This document shows positions 15,892 through 24,973 of a DNA stretch of 64,000 nt, one piece after another. Origin of the DNA: Actibacterium mucosum KCTC 23349 (GTDB lineage Bacteria; Pseudomonadota; Alphaproteobacteria; Rhodobacterales; Rhodobacteraceae); assembly GCF_000647975.1 (NCBI RefSeq), contig NZ_JFKE01000002.1:186001-250000 (forward strand). The letters run 5' to 3'. A program made the translations under genes and the position numbers. Each line of letters starts with the position of its first letter. Position 1 is the first letter of the stretch. The notes beneath the pieces were generated by a model that saw only the letters and a list, made by a program, of their open reading frames with translations, was not told where the DNA came from and searched no databases.

Positions 15892-17274
15892 ATGCTGGAC
15901 GAACCCCTTCAAGAGGCTGAAGCTGAAGACGGCTATGCGCTTGAAAAGGACTTGTTTTCCTCTGTCAGGTTGGCGGTTGCCGCGGGCGACAAGGTGCGGA
16001 TGGACGCGCTGTTTTCCGGCCTGCACCCGGCGGATATTGCTGACCTTCTGGAACAGGTGGATGGCGGGCATCGGCGCGAGATCCTGCTGTTGGCCGGTCA
16101 TCTGGTGGACGGCGACGTTCTTTCCGAACTGAACGAGGATGTGCGGCGTCAGGTGATCGGGTTCCTGCCGGATGCGGCGGTGGCCGAGGCGGTGCGCGAT
16201 CTGGAATCGGACGACGTGGTCGATCTGGTTGAAGATCTGGAAGTGCCCGAGCAGCAGGCGATTCTGAACGCGCTGGACGTGGCCGACCGGGTGGCGGTGG
16301 AACAGGCGCTGGCCTATCCCGAAACCTCGGCCGGGCGGCTGATGCAGCGCGAGCTGGTGGCCGCGCCGGAGCATTGGAACGTGGGCGACGCCATTGATTT
16401 CCTGCGGTCGAACAAGAAAAAGCTGCCCGACCAGTTTTATCACATCATCGTGGTGGACCCGGCGATGCGGCCGGTGGGCTATGTGACGCTGGGCCGGCTG
16501 CTGGCGTCGAAACGCGCGGTGCCGCTGACCGAGATTTTCGAAGAAAGCTTTCGCGTGATCCCGGCCGCCCAGGACGAGGCCGAGGTGGCCTATGCGTTCA
16601 ACCAGTACCACCTGATCTCGGCCCCCGTGGTCGACGCCCAAGAGCGCCTGGTGGGCGTGATCACCATCGACGACGCGATGAACGTGCTGGACGAGGAGCA
16701 CGAAGAGGACATCCTGCGTCTGGCGGGCATCAGCGAATCCAACCCATCGGATGGCATCGTGGCGACGACGAAGCGGCGATTCCCGTGGCTTTTCGTGAAT
16801 TTGATCACGGCGATATTGGCGTCGATGGTGATCTCGACTTTTGAGGCCACCATTGCGCAGCTGGTGGCGCTGGCGGTGCTGATGCCGATCGTGGCGTCGA
16901 TGGGCGGCAATGCGGGCACGCAGTCGCTGACGGTGGCGGTGCGGGCGTTGGCGACCAAGGATTTGACGGTGTCGAACATCTGGCGGGTGGTGCGGCGCGA
17001 GGTTTTGGTGGGGCTGGTCAACGGGGTGATCTTTGCGGTCGTGATGGGGGCGATTGCGCTGATCTGGTTCGGATCACCCATGCTGGGTGTGGTGATCGGC
17101 GTAGCGATGGTGGTGAACCTGGTGATTGCGGGGCTGGCCGGTATCGTGATCCCGGTGGCGCTGGAAAAGGCCGGGGCCGACCCGGCGCTGGCCTCGGGCG
17201 CGTTTGTGACAACGGTGACCGACGTGGTGGGCTTTTTCGCTTTCCTTGGATTGGCGGCGGTGATCCTGTTGTGA
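15892..17274 (+). CDS. mgtE: Magnesium transporter MgtE
   Basis: The 460-residue protein has the MgtE plan: an N-terminal superhelical domain (residues 20-135, HPADIADLLEQVD), two CBS domains (about 140-265) that sense cytosolic Mg, and a C-terminal five-helix pore domain from 285. The pore signature MPIVASMGGNAGTQSLTVAV at about residue 323 is present. It opens when intracellular Mg is low. The stop codon overlaps the GTG start of the cyclo-ligase by four bases, so the pair is coupled. Confidence 0.95.
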   Translation: MLDEPLQEAEAEDGYALEKDLFSSVRLAVAAGDKVRMDALFSGLHPADIADLLEQVDGGHRREILLLAGHLVDGDVLSELNEDVRRQVIGFLPDAAVAEAVRDLESDDVVDLVEDLEVPEQQAILNALDVADRVAVEQALAYPETSAGRLMQRELVAAPEHWNVGDAIDFLRSNKKKLPDQFYHIIVVDPAMRPVGYVTLGRLLASKRAVPLTEIFEESFRVIPAAQDEAEVAYAFNQYHLISAPVVDAQERLVGVITIDDAMNVLDEEHEEDILRLAGISESNPSDGIVATTKRRFPWLFVNLITAILASMVISTFEATIAQLVALAVLMPIVASMGGNAGTQSLTVAVRALATKDLTVSNIWRVVRREVLVGLVNGVIFAVVMGAIALIWFGSPMLGVVIGVAMVVNLVIAGLAGIVIPVALEKAGADPALASGAFVTTVTDVVGFFAFLGLAAVILL

Positions 17275-17816
17275 GCATCGCACAGGACAAGAAGGCGGCG
17301 CGGGCGGCGGCCAAGGTGCGCAGGGCCAAAGCCTTTGCCGAAGTAGACCCAAACCCGGCGTTGGAGGCGCTGCGCGCGGTGTTGGCCCCGCACGCGGATC
17401 GGGTGATCGCGGGATACCTGCCAATTCGCGACGAGATGGACCCGCGCCCGGCTATGGGCGCGTTGAAAAACGCCTGCGTGCCCGAGGTTCCGGGCAAGGG
17501 CCAGCCGCTGCAATTCCGCCGCTGGACGCCCGAGGCGCCGCTGGTTGCAGGGGCGTTTGGCGTGATGGTGCCCGAGGGCACACCCATCGTGGTGCCCGAT
17601 GTGGTGATCGTGCCAATGCTGGCCTTTGACGGCGCCGGGTTCCGGTTGGGCTATGGCGGCGGGTTTTACGACCGCACCCTTGCCGCGTTGCGCGCCAATG
17701 GCGAATGTCTTGCGGTGGGGCTGGCATACGCGGCGCAACGGGCGGACGCCTTGCCGCTGGACCCCTTTGATCAGGCGCTGGACCTGATTGTCACCGAAGA
17801 GGGCGTGTTGGGTTAA
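17271..17816 (+). CDS. 5-formyltetrahydrofolate cyclo-ligase
   Basis: The 181-residue enzyme converts 5-formyl-THF to 5,10-methenyl-THF with ATP. The family signature LGYGGGFYDRTL at about residue 124 and FRLGYG context are present, as is the RRAKAF basic N-terminal segment for ATP binding. Translation begins at GTG within the mgtE stop overlap (GTGA). The gene converges on galM with a 4-base overlap. The usual downstream neighbour in relatives, the ymdB-like gene, is 9 kb away here. Confidence 0.93.
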   Translation: MSIAQDKKAARAAAKVRRAKAFAEVDPNPALEALRAVLAPHADRVIAGYLPIRDEMDPRPAMGALKNACVPEVPGKGQPLQFRRWTPEAPLVAGAFGVMVPEGTPIVVPDVVIVPMLAFDGAGFRLGYGGGFYDRTLAALRANGECLAVGLAYAAQRADALPLDPFDQALDLIVTEEGVLG

Positions 17817-18664
17817 CCCCAGGCGATGTGCATGCCGATCTGCATATTGACGCCGGGCGGCAGGTCGGCCAAGCCCGGCTGACCCGGCAGGTTCACGGCG
17901 TCGACCGGGTGTGAGACCGGTTCGAAACAAAAGAAATCCGCCTGTGCGCCCGTCGAATAGACCTGTGCAAAGGGGGCCCCTATGCCACGGATAACACAGG
18001 ACACCGCGTCCGGTCCCTGGGTGATCCGGGCGGCGCCGGTCCAGCCTGTATAGCCGTTATTGATCAACCCGTCGGGCAGGGCGCGCGGGGTGTCGAACCG
18101 CCATTCCGGCGCGCTTGCCAGCGGCAATTCCTGCGTTGGCAGGTGGCTGTTGTCCTCAAGCCACACGGTTGCGGCGTCAAATTGCAAACGGGTATCCGCG
18201 CTGCGCGGGAGGCCGGGGTGGAACCCACCGCCAAAGGGCAGGGGATGCGGGCCGGTGTTGGTCAGCGTCATGGTGACCGACAGGGCGTCCGGCGCAAGGG
18301 TGATGTCCTGCGCGGCCGTATAGCGCCACGGGCCGATGGCGCCCTGTGCAAGGGTCATGCGAGCGGCAGCACCATCAACCACAATCTCCCATGCCCGTCG
18401 ATAGCCGTCACCGTGGATGGGCAGCGGGCGGTCCGCGTCGCATGGGACGTCGTGGCGCCGCCCATGCCACGTGAACCCACCGCCAGAGATACGGTTCGAG
18501 AAAGGCACCAGTACCATGGATGCCGGGTTGAACCGCGCCGGGTCGTTCGACCAGGGATGCAGCACCGGGCGGCCATCCGCCGTCAGCGCGGCGATGGCAC
18601 CCCCCAGTTCGGGCGCAAGCTGCAGATGAGCAGGCCCGGCGCGCAGGTGGGTCAGGGGCGTCAT
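17813..18664 (-). CDS. galM: Aldose 1-epimerase (mutarotase) family
   Basis: The 283-residue protein has the galactose-mutarotase beta-sandwich pattern: FNPASMVLVPFSNRISGG near residue 47, PIHGDGYRRAW near 80 with the catalytic His, PFGGGFHPGLPR near 155 and a late CFEPVSHPVDAVN with the conserved Glu-Pro. It interconverts alpha and beta anomers of the incoming sugar, supplying the anomer used by the dehydrogenase. Its ATG overlaps the stop of the GntR-type regulator by four bases (ATGA), so both are cotranscribed at the end of the sugar locus. Confidence 0.87.
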   Translation of the reverse strand: MTPLTHLRAGPAHLQLAPELGGAIAALTADGRPVLHPWSNDPARFNPASMVLVPFSNRISGGGFTWHGRRHDVPCDADRPLPIHGDGYRRAWEIVVDGAAARMTLAQGAIGPWRYTAAQDITLAPDALSVTMTLTNTGPHPLPFGGGFHPGLPRSADTRLQFDAATVWLEDNSHLPTQELPLASAPEWRFDTPRALPDGLINNGYTGWTGAARITQGPDAVSCVIRGIGAPFAQVYSTGAQADFFCFEPVSHPVDAVNLPGQPGLADLPPGVNMQIGMHIAWG

Positions 18665-19386
18665 TGCTCGGTCGCGGCGGCTGGCATGGCCAACGGGCGC
18701 AGGCCCAGATCGGCCACCGATTTGTTCAGCAGCTCGAACATGCGCTGGGACGCGTTTTCCTCGTCCTGCAGGCGGATCGCACGCAGGACGGCACCGTGCA
18801 GGTCCAGTGTGTTGGTGTAGCTTTCGGTCGCCTGATCCGACAGCCGGAACGAGGCGCGCAGCGCCGTGCGGATGATCGCGCCGAAATTTTGCAGCACGTG
18901 GTTCTGCGAGGCGTTCAGGATGCCCACGTGAAAGGCCACGTCGGCATCGATGCGGCTGGTCTCGGTATCGGCGGCGGTCATGGCGGTGAACGCGGTTTCG
19001 ATCTCTGCAACCTGCACGGCGGTGGCGCGGCGTGCGGCAAGGCGGGCGGCTTGCGGTTCGAAGATCAGGCGTGCCTCGCTGACCTGGCGCAGGAAATCGA
19101 GGTGGATGTCGGTATTGTCCATCCAGCCCAGCACGTCGGGGTCCAGAAGGTTCCATTTGTCACGGTCATTGACCATGGTGCCCAGCCGCTTGCGCGACAC
19201 CACCAACCCCTTGGCCGCCAGCGTGCGCAGCCCCTCGCGCAGGGCGGTGCGCGACACCTGGAGCCCTTCGATCAGGTCAGCCTCGACCGGCAGGCGGTGG
19301 CCGACGGGGTATTCGCCGGTCAGGATCCTGACCGCGATGTCGCGGGTCAGGCGGGCATGTTTGGGTTGGTTGGGCAGGTCGTTCAA
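18661..19386 (-). CDS. GntR family regulator with FCD domain
   Basis: The 241-residue protein has an N-terminal GntR winged helix (residues 12-72, LTRDIAVRILTGEYPVGHRL, then RTALREGLRTLAAKGLVVSR) and a helical FCD ligand domain (about 95-225) with the Asp and His metal/ligand positions (DADVAFHVGIL). FadR/DgoR-type members respond to sugar acids, and E. coli DgoR senses galactonate. Position between the importer and galM suggests it controls this locus. It lies downstream of a terminator, so it probably has its own promoter or a reduced read-through supply. Confidence 0.9.
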   Translation of the reverse strand: MNDLPNQPKHARLTRDIAVRILTGEYPVGHRLPVEADLIEGLQVSRTALREGLRTLAAKGLVVSRKRLGTMVNDRDKWNLLDPDVLGWMDNTDIHLDFLRQVSEARLIFEPQAARLAARRATAVQVAEIETAFTAMTAADTETSRIDADVAFHVGILNASQNHVLQNFGAIIRTALRASFRLSDQATESYTNTLDLHGAVLRAIRLQDEENASQRMFELLNKSVADLGLRPLAMPAAATEQ

Positions 19387-19405
19387 ACGCGGGGCCTCTG
19401 GTTGG

Positions 19406-19435
19406 TCAAAAGCCCGCCTGTCAGATCAGGCGGGC
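19406..19435 (-). terminator. Terminator after the sugar ABC importer operon
   Basis: GCCCGCCTG (19412-19420) and CAGGCGGGC (19427-19435) form a perfect 9-bp stem around six bases, and on the minus strand the stem is followed by TTTT. It separates the importer genes from the regulator-galM pair. Confidence 0.85.
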
Positions 19436-19453
19436 CCTTTGGATCAAACGCGA

Positions 19454-20452
19454 TCATGTGCGGTTTTGCTGATACTCGGCGAAGATCACCGCCAGGATCA
19501 GCAACGACCCTTTGGCCAGTAACTGATAGAAAGTTGGGACCGAGGTCAAGATCATGCCGTTGTTCAGGATGCCGATCACCGCCACGCCCAGCAAGGCGCC
19601 GGCCACCGTGCCTTTGCCGCCCTGCATGGCGCAGCCGCCGAGGAAGGCGGCGGTGATCGCCTCAAGCTCCAACCCCTGGCTGCCCGAGATCGGCTGTCCG
19701 GAACCGGTGCGCGCGGCCAGAAGAATGCCGCCAATGCCGGCGACCGCGCCGCTCATGACATAGGTGCCGACGCGATAGCGGTTCAGGTTGATACCGGCGA
19801 ACTTGGCCACCACGGGGTTGCCGCCGATGGCGTAGAAATTGCGCCCGACGATGGATTTCGACAAAAACACCTGGAACAGGATCGCGGTGGCGACCAGCAC
19901 CCAGATCGGGAAAGGAATGCCAAGGATGCGGCCAATGCCGATCTGGCGGAACGCGTCGTTGAAGATCGAGATCGACTGGCCGTTCGAGATGATGAAGGCG
20001 ATACCGCGAAAGATCGCCATTGTGCCCAGCGTCACGATCACCGCGTTCACCCGGCCATAGGTGATGATCACCCCGTTCACCAGCCCGGCCATGGCACCCA
20101 CAAGGATACCGGCGGCAATGCCCAGCCCCGCGGCCTCGGAGGACTGGATGGCCGAGGCGACGGCCACCGTGGTGAGCCCGACAATGGAGCCGACCGAGAT
20201 ATCGAGGCCCCCCGACACGATCACCGCCGTCTGCGAAATGGCCAGCACGCCAAGGATGGCGATGCCCATGCCCATGTTCAGCAGGTTGCGGGTGGAAAAG
20301 AACACGTCGCCGCGCAGGCTGCCGAAAACGACGATCAGCACCAGCAGCGCCAGCATCAGCGACAGGTTGTGGATGCCGATCCGGCCCACGGTGATCTCGT
20401 AGAGCGACTGCCTTGCGGTGGCGCTGGAGGTATTCAGTGTTTCGTCTGTCAT
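19454..20452 (-). CDS. Sugar ABC transporter permease (AraH/RbsC type)
   Basis: The 332-residue protein has eight to ten membrane segments and the BPD_transp_2 motifs SGGLDISVGSIVGL near residue 86, NGVIITYGRVNAVIVTLGTM near 130 and AARTGSGQPISGSQGLELEAI near 225. It forms the channel of a CUT2 monosaccharide importer. An alternative TTG start at 20470 would overlap the stop of the ATPase gene (TTGA); ATG at 20452 is preferred for its codon but neither has a strong ribosome binding site. The gene ends just before a terminator. Confidence 0.92.
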   Translation of the reverse strand: MTDETLNTSSATARQSLYEITVGRIGIHNLSLMLALLVLIVVFGSLRGDVFFSTRNLLNMGMGIAILGVLAISQTAVIVSGGLDISVGSIVGLTTVAVASAIQSSEAAGLGIAAGILVGAMAGLVNGVIITYGRVNAVIVTLGTMAIFRGIAFIISNGQSISIFNDAFRQIGIGRILGIPFPIWVLVATAILFQVFLSKSIVGRNFYAIGGNPVVAKFAGINLNRYRVGTYVMSGAVAGIGGILLAARTGSGQPISGSQGLELEAITAAFLGGCAMQGGKGTVAGALLGVAVIGILNNGMILTSVPTFYQLLAKGSLLILAVIFAEYQQNRT

Positions 20453-20466
20453 GGTCTTGGGTCCGT

Positions 20467-21969
20467 TCAAGCCGCTGTTGCCGTTTCGGGCATGGCGTGT
20501 TTCAGGATGTTTTGTTCGGTCAACTGGTCACCGGCCAACTCGGCCTGGATGCGGCCATCGGCCATCACCAATGCACGGTCGGACAGGCCGATCAGCTCGG
20601 GCATTTCGGACGAGATCAGCAGGATCGCGATGCCGCGCGACGCCAGGTCATCGATCAGCTTGTAGATCTCGGATTTGGCACCCACGTCGATGCCGCGGGT
20701 GGGTTCGTCAAGGATCAGCAGTTTGGGCGAACGGGCCAGCCAGCGTGCCAGAACCACCTTTTGCTGGTTGCCACCGGACAGGTCGCCGGCCAGCGTGTCC
20801 AGGCTGGGCGCCTTAATCTTCATGGCCTTGGCGGCCTCGCCCACGACGTCTTTGGCGCGGGAGCGGTTGAAGAACCCATAGGTCGAGACCAGATCGGGGA
20901 TCACCATCGAGCCGTTTTCAAGGATCGAGCGCATCAGTAGCAGCGATTCATGTTTGCGATCCTCGGGGGCAAAGCCGATGCCGGCCTGAATGGCCGCCGC
21001 CGTGTTGCCCGGCGGCAGGGTTTTGCCCCCCATGCGCACGGTGCCGGCGGTGGTGCGGTCAAAGCCGAAGATCGCCTTGGCCAGTTCCGACCGGCCCGCG
21101 CCCATCAGGCCGCCAAGCCCCACAACCTCGCCCGCGCGGATTTGCAGGTTGGTTTCCTGCACATGGGCGGACGAGACATTGGCAACCTCAAGCACCAACT
21201 CGCCCTGCAGTTTCGGCGTGCGGTGGAACAGGGTGTTCAACTCGCGCCCCACCATTTTCTGCGCGATTGTGTCGGGGGTTTCCTCGGCCACCGGGGTGGT
21301 TGACACAATGCGCCCGTCGCGCAGGACCGAGATGCGGTCGGCCAGGTCGATCACCTCGTTCAGGCGGTGCGAGATATAGATCACCGCGGTGCCTTCGGAC
21401 CGCAGGCGACGGATGATGCGAAAGAGCCGCCGCGCCTCGTCATCGGTGAGCGACGAGGTGGGCTCGTCAAAGGCGATCAGGCGGCCACCGGCGCGCACGG
21501 CGCGGATGATCTCGATCATCTGGCGCTGCGCGGGGCCCAGACGGTCGCATTTCTGCGTGGGGCGCAGATCGCCGGACATGCCGAACTCGGCCAGCAGTTC
21601 GGCCGTGCGCCGGTTCAGCGCACCGCGATCAAGGAACCATTTGCCCTGCCGTGGCATGTCGCCGACAAAGATGTTTTCGGCCACCGTCATGTCGGGCACG
21701 ATCTCGGGCTCCTGATGGATCACACGGATGCCCGCCGCATGGGCGTCGCGGGATTCGGCAAAGGCAGCAGGGGTGCCATCGACCACCACGGCCCCGGTAT
21801 CGGGCGGAAATACCCCTTCGAGGATACGCATCAGCGTCGACTTGCCCGCGCCGTTTTCGCCGACAAGGGCCAGAACCTCGGCCGGGCGAAAGCTCAGATC
21901 AACCTCGGCCAGGGCCTGCACCACGCCGAAGCGCTTGGAAATCCCTGTCATTTCAATGATGTCTTGCAT
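20467..21969 (-). CDS. Sugar ABC transporter ATP-binding protein (AraG/RbsA type, two cassettes)
   Basis: The 500-residue protein has two nucleotide-binding domains. The first has Walker A GENGAGKST near residue 37 and the signature near 138 (LGPAQRQMIEI), with Walker B LIAFDEPTSSL. The second has the altered loop LMGAGRSEL near 290 and the intact LSGGNQQKV signature near 400, LLILDEPTRGID. This asymmetry is normal for CUT2 importers. It energises uptake by the permease encoded next to it, with which its stop is nearly contiguous. Confidence 0.95.
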   Translation of the reverse strand: MQDIIEMTGISKRFGVVQALAEVDLSFRPAEVLALVGENGAGKSTLMRILEGVFPPDTGAVVVDGTPAAFAESRDAHAAGIRVIHQEPEIVPDMTVAENIFVGDMPRQGKWFLDRGALNRRTAELLAEFGMSGDLRPTQKCDRLGPAQRQMIEIIRAVRAGGRLIAFDEPTSSLTDDEARRLFRIIRRLRSEGTAVIYISHRLNEVIDLADRISVLRDGRIVSTTPVAEETPDTIAQKMVGRELNTLFHRTPKLQGELVLEVANVSSAHVQETNLQIRAGEVVGLGGLMGAGRSELAKAIFGFDRTTAGTVRMGGKTLPPGNTAAAIQAGIGFAPEDRKHESLLLMRSILENGSMVIPDLVSTYGFFNRSRAKDVVGEAAKAMKIKAPSLDTLAGDLSGGNQQKVVLARWLARSPKLLILDEPTRGIDVGAKSEIYKLIDDLASRGIAILLISSEMPELIGLSDRALVMADGRIQAELAGDQLTEQNILKHAMPETATAA

Positions 21970-22027
21970 GCCTTGTCCCTTTAGGCGGTTGGGTGGCGGC
22001 AGGTCGCAGGACCCGCCGCCCGTGGGC

Positions 22028-23002
22028 TTAGCCGCACAACCCGTCTTTGTAGTCGCCGAAATTGTCCAGGTTCACCAACTCGGGCTGCGAGAAGGTGTTC
22101 TCGGGCATATCGGCGCCGTCCTTGATGGCCGAGATCAGCAGGTTCACTGCATCTTTGCCGTGATTGGCCGCATTGAACCACATCGTGCCCTTGAAGGTCG
22201 AGGCGCGGCCATTGCCGAAGGCGTCGCAGGCGCGGCTGCCATCGATGCCGATGCCAATGCCCTGATCAGCGGAATAGCCGGAGTTTTCCAGCGCGCGCGC
22301 GGCCCCCAGCACACCATCGTCGTTGCAGGAATAGAAGATCCAGTTCTCGACGGTGGGGTTGGCGGTCAGGGTGGTGGTCATCACGTCGATGGCGTTGACC
22401 ATGGTGTTGTCATAGGCGACGCGCACCACCTGATCGGCGCTGACACCGGGCACAGCGGCAAGGAACGCATCCTCGGCACCCTTGTTGCGCTGCATGCAGG
22501 TATCGGCCTTGCGATCCTCGATCGAGGCAAGGCGCAGGCTGCCGGCATCCCAGCCCGAGGCGGTGAACTGGCGCGCCAGTTCATTGCCAACGGCCTGACC
22601 GATATTATAGCTGTCCAGCCCCACGAAAGGCACCTTGGTACCGTCCTGGTGATAGATGTCGTCATCGACGGCAACCAGCTTGATACCAGCCTCGGCCGCG
22701 CGCGCGGCGACCACCGGGCCGATGCCGCGGTCAGGTACAACGATGGCGATACCGTCAACGCCGTCGCCGATCATCGTATCCAGCGCGGTGATGGCCATGT
22801 CGGCGTTGAACTGAACGTCCTGCACGGTGAAGCTGGCACCGGCGGCCTCGGCGGCGCCACGGGCGCCTTCGACCTCGGCCACGAACCAGGGGTGATCGCC
22901 CATCTTGTTGATATAGCCGATGCGGATGTCATCGGCAGCAGCGGTTCCGGCGATACCAGCCAAAAGCGCAGCAATAGCAGTAGTTTGCACAGCGAGTTTC
23001 AT
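22028..23002 (-). CDS. Periplasmic sugar-binding protein, AraF-like
   Basis: The 324-residue product has a signal peptide cleaved near AAADD at residue 24. The mature part is a type I periplasmic binding fold with similarities to E. coli arabinose-binding protein: DTMIGDGVDGIAIVVPD, AGIKLVAVDDD, a Trp-containing SGWDAG and WIFYSCNDDGVLGAARALE followed by GIGIDGS. AraF binds L-arabinose, D-galactose and D-fucose, so one of these is the probable ligand; the catabolic genes alongside favour D-galactose. AGGAGGAATTG gives a strong ribosome binding site. Confidence 0.88.
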   Translation of the reverse strand: MKLAVQTTAIAALLAGIAGTAAADDIRIGYINKMGDHPWFVAEVEGARGAAEAAGASFTVQDVQFNADMAITALDTMIGDGVDGIAIVVPDRGIGPVVAARAAEAGIKLVAVDDDIYHQDGTKVPFVGLDSYNIGQAVGNELARQFTASGWDAGSLRLASIEDRKADTCMQRNKGAEDAFLAAVPGVSADQVVRVAYDNTMVNAIDVMTTTLTANPTVENWIFYSCNDDGVLGAARALENSGYSADQGIGIGIDGSRACDAFGNGRASTFKGTMWFNAANHGKDAVNLLISAIKDGADMPENTFSQPELVNLDNFGDYKDGLCG

Positions 23003-23022
23003 TCAATTCCTCCTCAGTTGAA

Positions 23023-23796
23023 TTACTCGTGGTAGAGTTTCGTCCGCCCCCCATCGATGGCGATGGTTTCGGCGTTGATGAACGGGGCCTCGTCCGAGGC
23101 CAGGAACAGCGCGGTATTGGCCACCTCGACCGGCTGGCCGATGCGGCGGGGCGGATGCAGGTCCATCGCCTTTTGCCGCTCGGCCTCGGGGTTGGGGAAG
23201 CCAGCCCAGTAATCCAGCGCCAGCTGGGTTTCGACATAGCCGGGCGCAATCGCGTTCACCCGGATGCCGTCGGCGGCGTATTCGATCCCCAGCGCCCGTG
23301 TCAGCCCGATCAGGCCGTGCTTGGCGACGGGATAGGGGAAGGTATGCGGGATGATCTGCATCGCATGGGTCGAGGCGATGTTGATGATGCTGCCGGTGCG
23401 CTGCGCGCGCATGCCCGGCAGGACCGCGCGGGCGCAGATCCATGCGGCATCAAGATCCAGCCGCATACAGCGGTCCCAATCGTCCTGCGCCATCTCGAGC
23501 GGCTTGTGAAACACGTTCACGCCGGCATTGTTCACCAGCACATTGGGTGCGGCGAAGATATCGGTGACCTCGGCCACCGCGCGCTCGACGCTGCCGGTAT
23601 CGGTGACGTCGCAGGTGAAATGCGCGCATTTGCCCCCGGCCTGCGTGATGGCGTCGGCCTGTGCCTGCCCCGCCGCGGCGTCGATCTCGAGGATCGCAAC
23701 GGCGGCGCCTTCCTGGGCAAAGCGCTGTGCCGTGGCAGCGCCGATGCCGCGCCCGGCGCCGGTGATGATGGCTGTTTTTCCGTTCAATCTGTGCAT
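23023..23796 (-). CDS. SDR family oxidoreductase, probable sugar 1-dehydrogenase
   Basis: The 257-residue protein is a classical short-chain dehydrogenase: TGAGRGIG at residues 12-19 for cofactor binding, NNAGVN near 88, a catalytic Ser in INIASTHA, YPVAKHG with the Tyr-x3-Lys pair near 155-159, and IAIDGG at the end. D37-type acidic residue after strand 2 (LEID) suggests NAD preference. In this cluster it would oxidise the aldose to the lactone hydrolysed by the SMP-30 protein. I chose the ATG at 23796, four bases after the dehydratase stop, over a longer frame that overlaps that gene. Confidence 0.85.
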   Translation of the reverse strand: MHRLNGKTAIITGAGRGIGAATAQRFAQEGAAVAILEIDAAAGQAQADAITQAGGKCAHFTCDVTDTGSVERAVAEVTDIFAAPNVLVNNAGVNVFHKPLEMAQDDWDRCMRLDLDAAWICARAVLPGMRAQRTGSIINIASTHAMQIIPHTFPYPVAKHGLIGLTRALGIEYAADGIRVNAIAPGYVETQLALDYWAGFPNPEAERQKAMDLHPPRRIGQPVEVANTALFLASDEAPFINAETIAIDGGRTKLYHE

Positions 23797-23800
23797 GTGC

Positions 23801-24973
23801 CTACCAATCCAGAATGGTCCCGTCGCGCCCGACCGCATCGGCCGCAACGAAGGGTTCCTGTTGGAAGGGATGCGCTGCAATGGCGGCTTCATCAACCGTA
23901 ACGCCAAGGCCCGCAGCAGTCGGCAAGTCCCATTTGCCCGGTTTTCGCGTGATGGGCCAGCCCACAACCTGATCATACCACGGCACAGCGCCGGTCATTT
24001 CCTCCTGTATCACCACGTTGGGCGTGGCGATGCCGAAATGCAGCGCCGCAACCCCGGCGATGGGGCCCAGCGGGTTGTGCGGGGCAAGGCCGATACCGGC
24101 GGTTTCGGCCCGCGCGGCGATCTTGCGCGTTTCCCACAGCCCGCCCGCATGCACGATATCGGGCTGCGCGATGTCGAAGGCGCGCGCAGCAATGGCGGGG
24201 TCGAACTCGCGACGGCCAATCAGGCGTTCACCACTGGCAATCGGCACGCGGCCTTCGGCGGTCAGCGCGGCATGGCCGGCCATATCCTCGGGCGGGACGG
24301 GCTCTTCGGCGAACATCACGTTGTAATGGCTAAGCACGTCCAGATAGGGGCGCGCCGCGGCGGCCGAGGCCGGGCGGCCGTGGAAATCGACCATGATGTC
24401 GACCTTGCCACCCACGGCCTGTCGCAGGGTGGACATCAGGTTGTCCAGATCCTGCACGGCGGCGGGGGTGCTGAGGTAATGGGTATAGGGCACGCAGACA
24501 ACCTTGATCGCGTCATAGCCCATTTCGACCACTTCCAGCGCGCGGTCCTTCAGCGAAGCGGCGGTGTCCGAGTTATAAACGGCCTGCTGATTGCCGAGAC
24601 CCAGATGGGTATAGCTGCGCAGGTGGTCGCGGGTTTTGCCGCCCAGCAGGCGCCAGACCGGCACGTTCAGCGATTTGCCGAGGATGTCCCACAGGGCGAT
24701 TTCGATACCGCTGACCGCGCTCATCCCCACAACACCCAGCCGCCAGAACCCGTGGCGCAGCATGCGCTGCATTGCCTGCTCGATGTCGCGCGGGTCGGTG
24801 CCGATCATCAGCGGGGCCAGATCGTCGATGGCGCCGGTCACCGCGCGCGTCTTCCATTCCAGCGTCGCTTCGCCCCATCCGACCAGTCCGGGCTGGTCGG
24901 TCTCGACCTTCACGAAGATCCAGTTGCGCATCCCGGCATTGCAGACATGAGAGGTGATGGCAGTGATTTTCAT
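23801..24973 (-). CDS. dgoD: Galactonate dehydratase-like enolase superfamily enzyme
   Basis: The 390-residue protein starts MKITAITSHV and has the mandelate-racemase-group layout. The Mg ligands lie in VDFHGR (with the paired acid/base His), MFAEEPVPPED and ASGERLIGRREF, and the C-terminal catalytic His in QPDIVHAGG. The DFHGR and HAGG forms match D-galactonate dehydratase, which makes 2-keto-3-deoxygalactonate. Related sugar-acid dehydratases cannot be ruled out. The ATG overlaps the stop of the SMP-30 gene by four bases. Confidence 0.82.
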   Translation of the reverse strand: MKITAITSHVCNAGMRNWIFVKVETDQPGLVGWGEATLEWKTRAVTGAIDDLAPLMIGTDPRDIEQAMQRMLRHGFWRLGVVGMSAVSGIEIALWDILGKSLNVPVWRLLGGKTRDHLRSYTHLGLGNQQAVYNSDTAASLKDRALEVVEMGYDAIKVVCVPYTHYLSTPAAVQDLDNLMSTLRQAVGGKVDIMVDFHGRPASAAAARPYLDVLSHYNVMFAEEPVPPEDMAGHAALTAEGRVPIASGERLIGRREFDPAIAARAFDIAQPDIVHAGGLWETRKIAARAETAGIGLAPHNPLGPIAGVAALHFGIATPNVVIQEEMTGAVPWYDQVVGWPITRKPGKWDLPTAAGLGVTVDEAAIAAHPFQQEPFVAADAVGRDGTILDW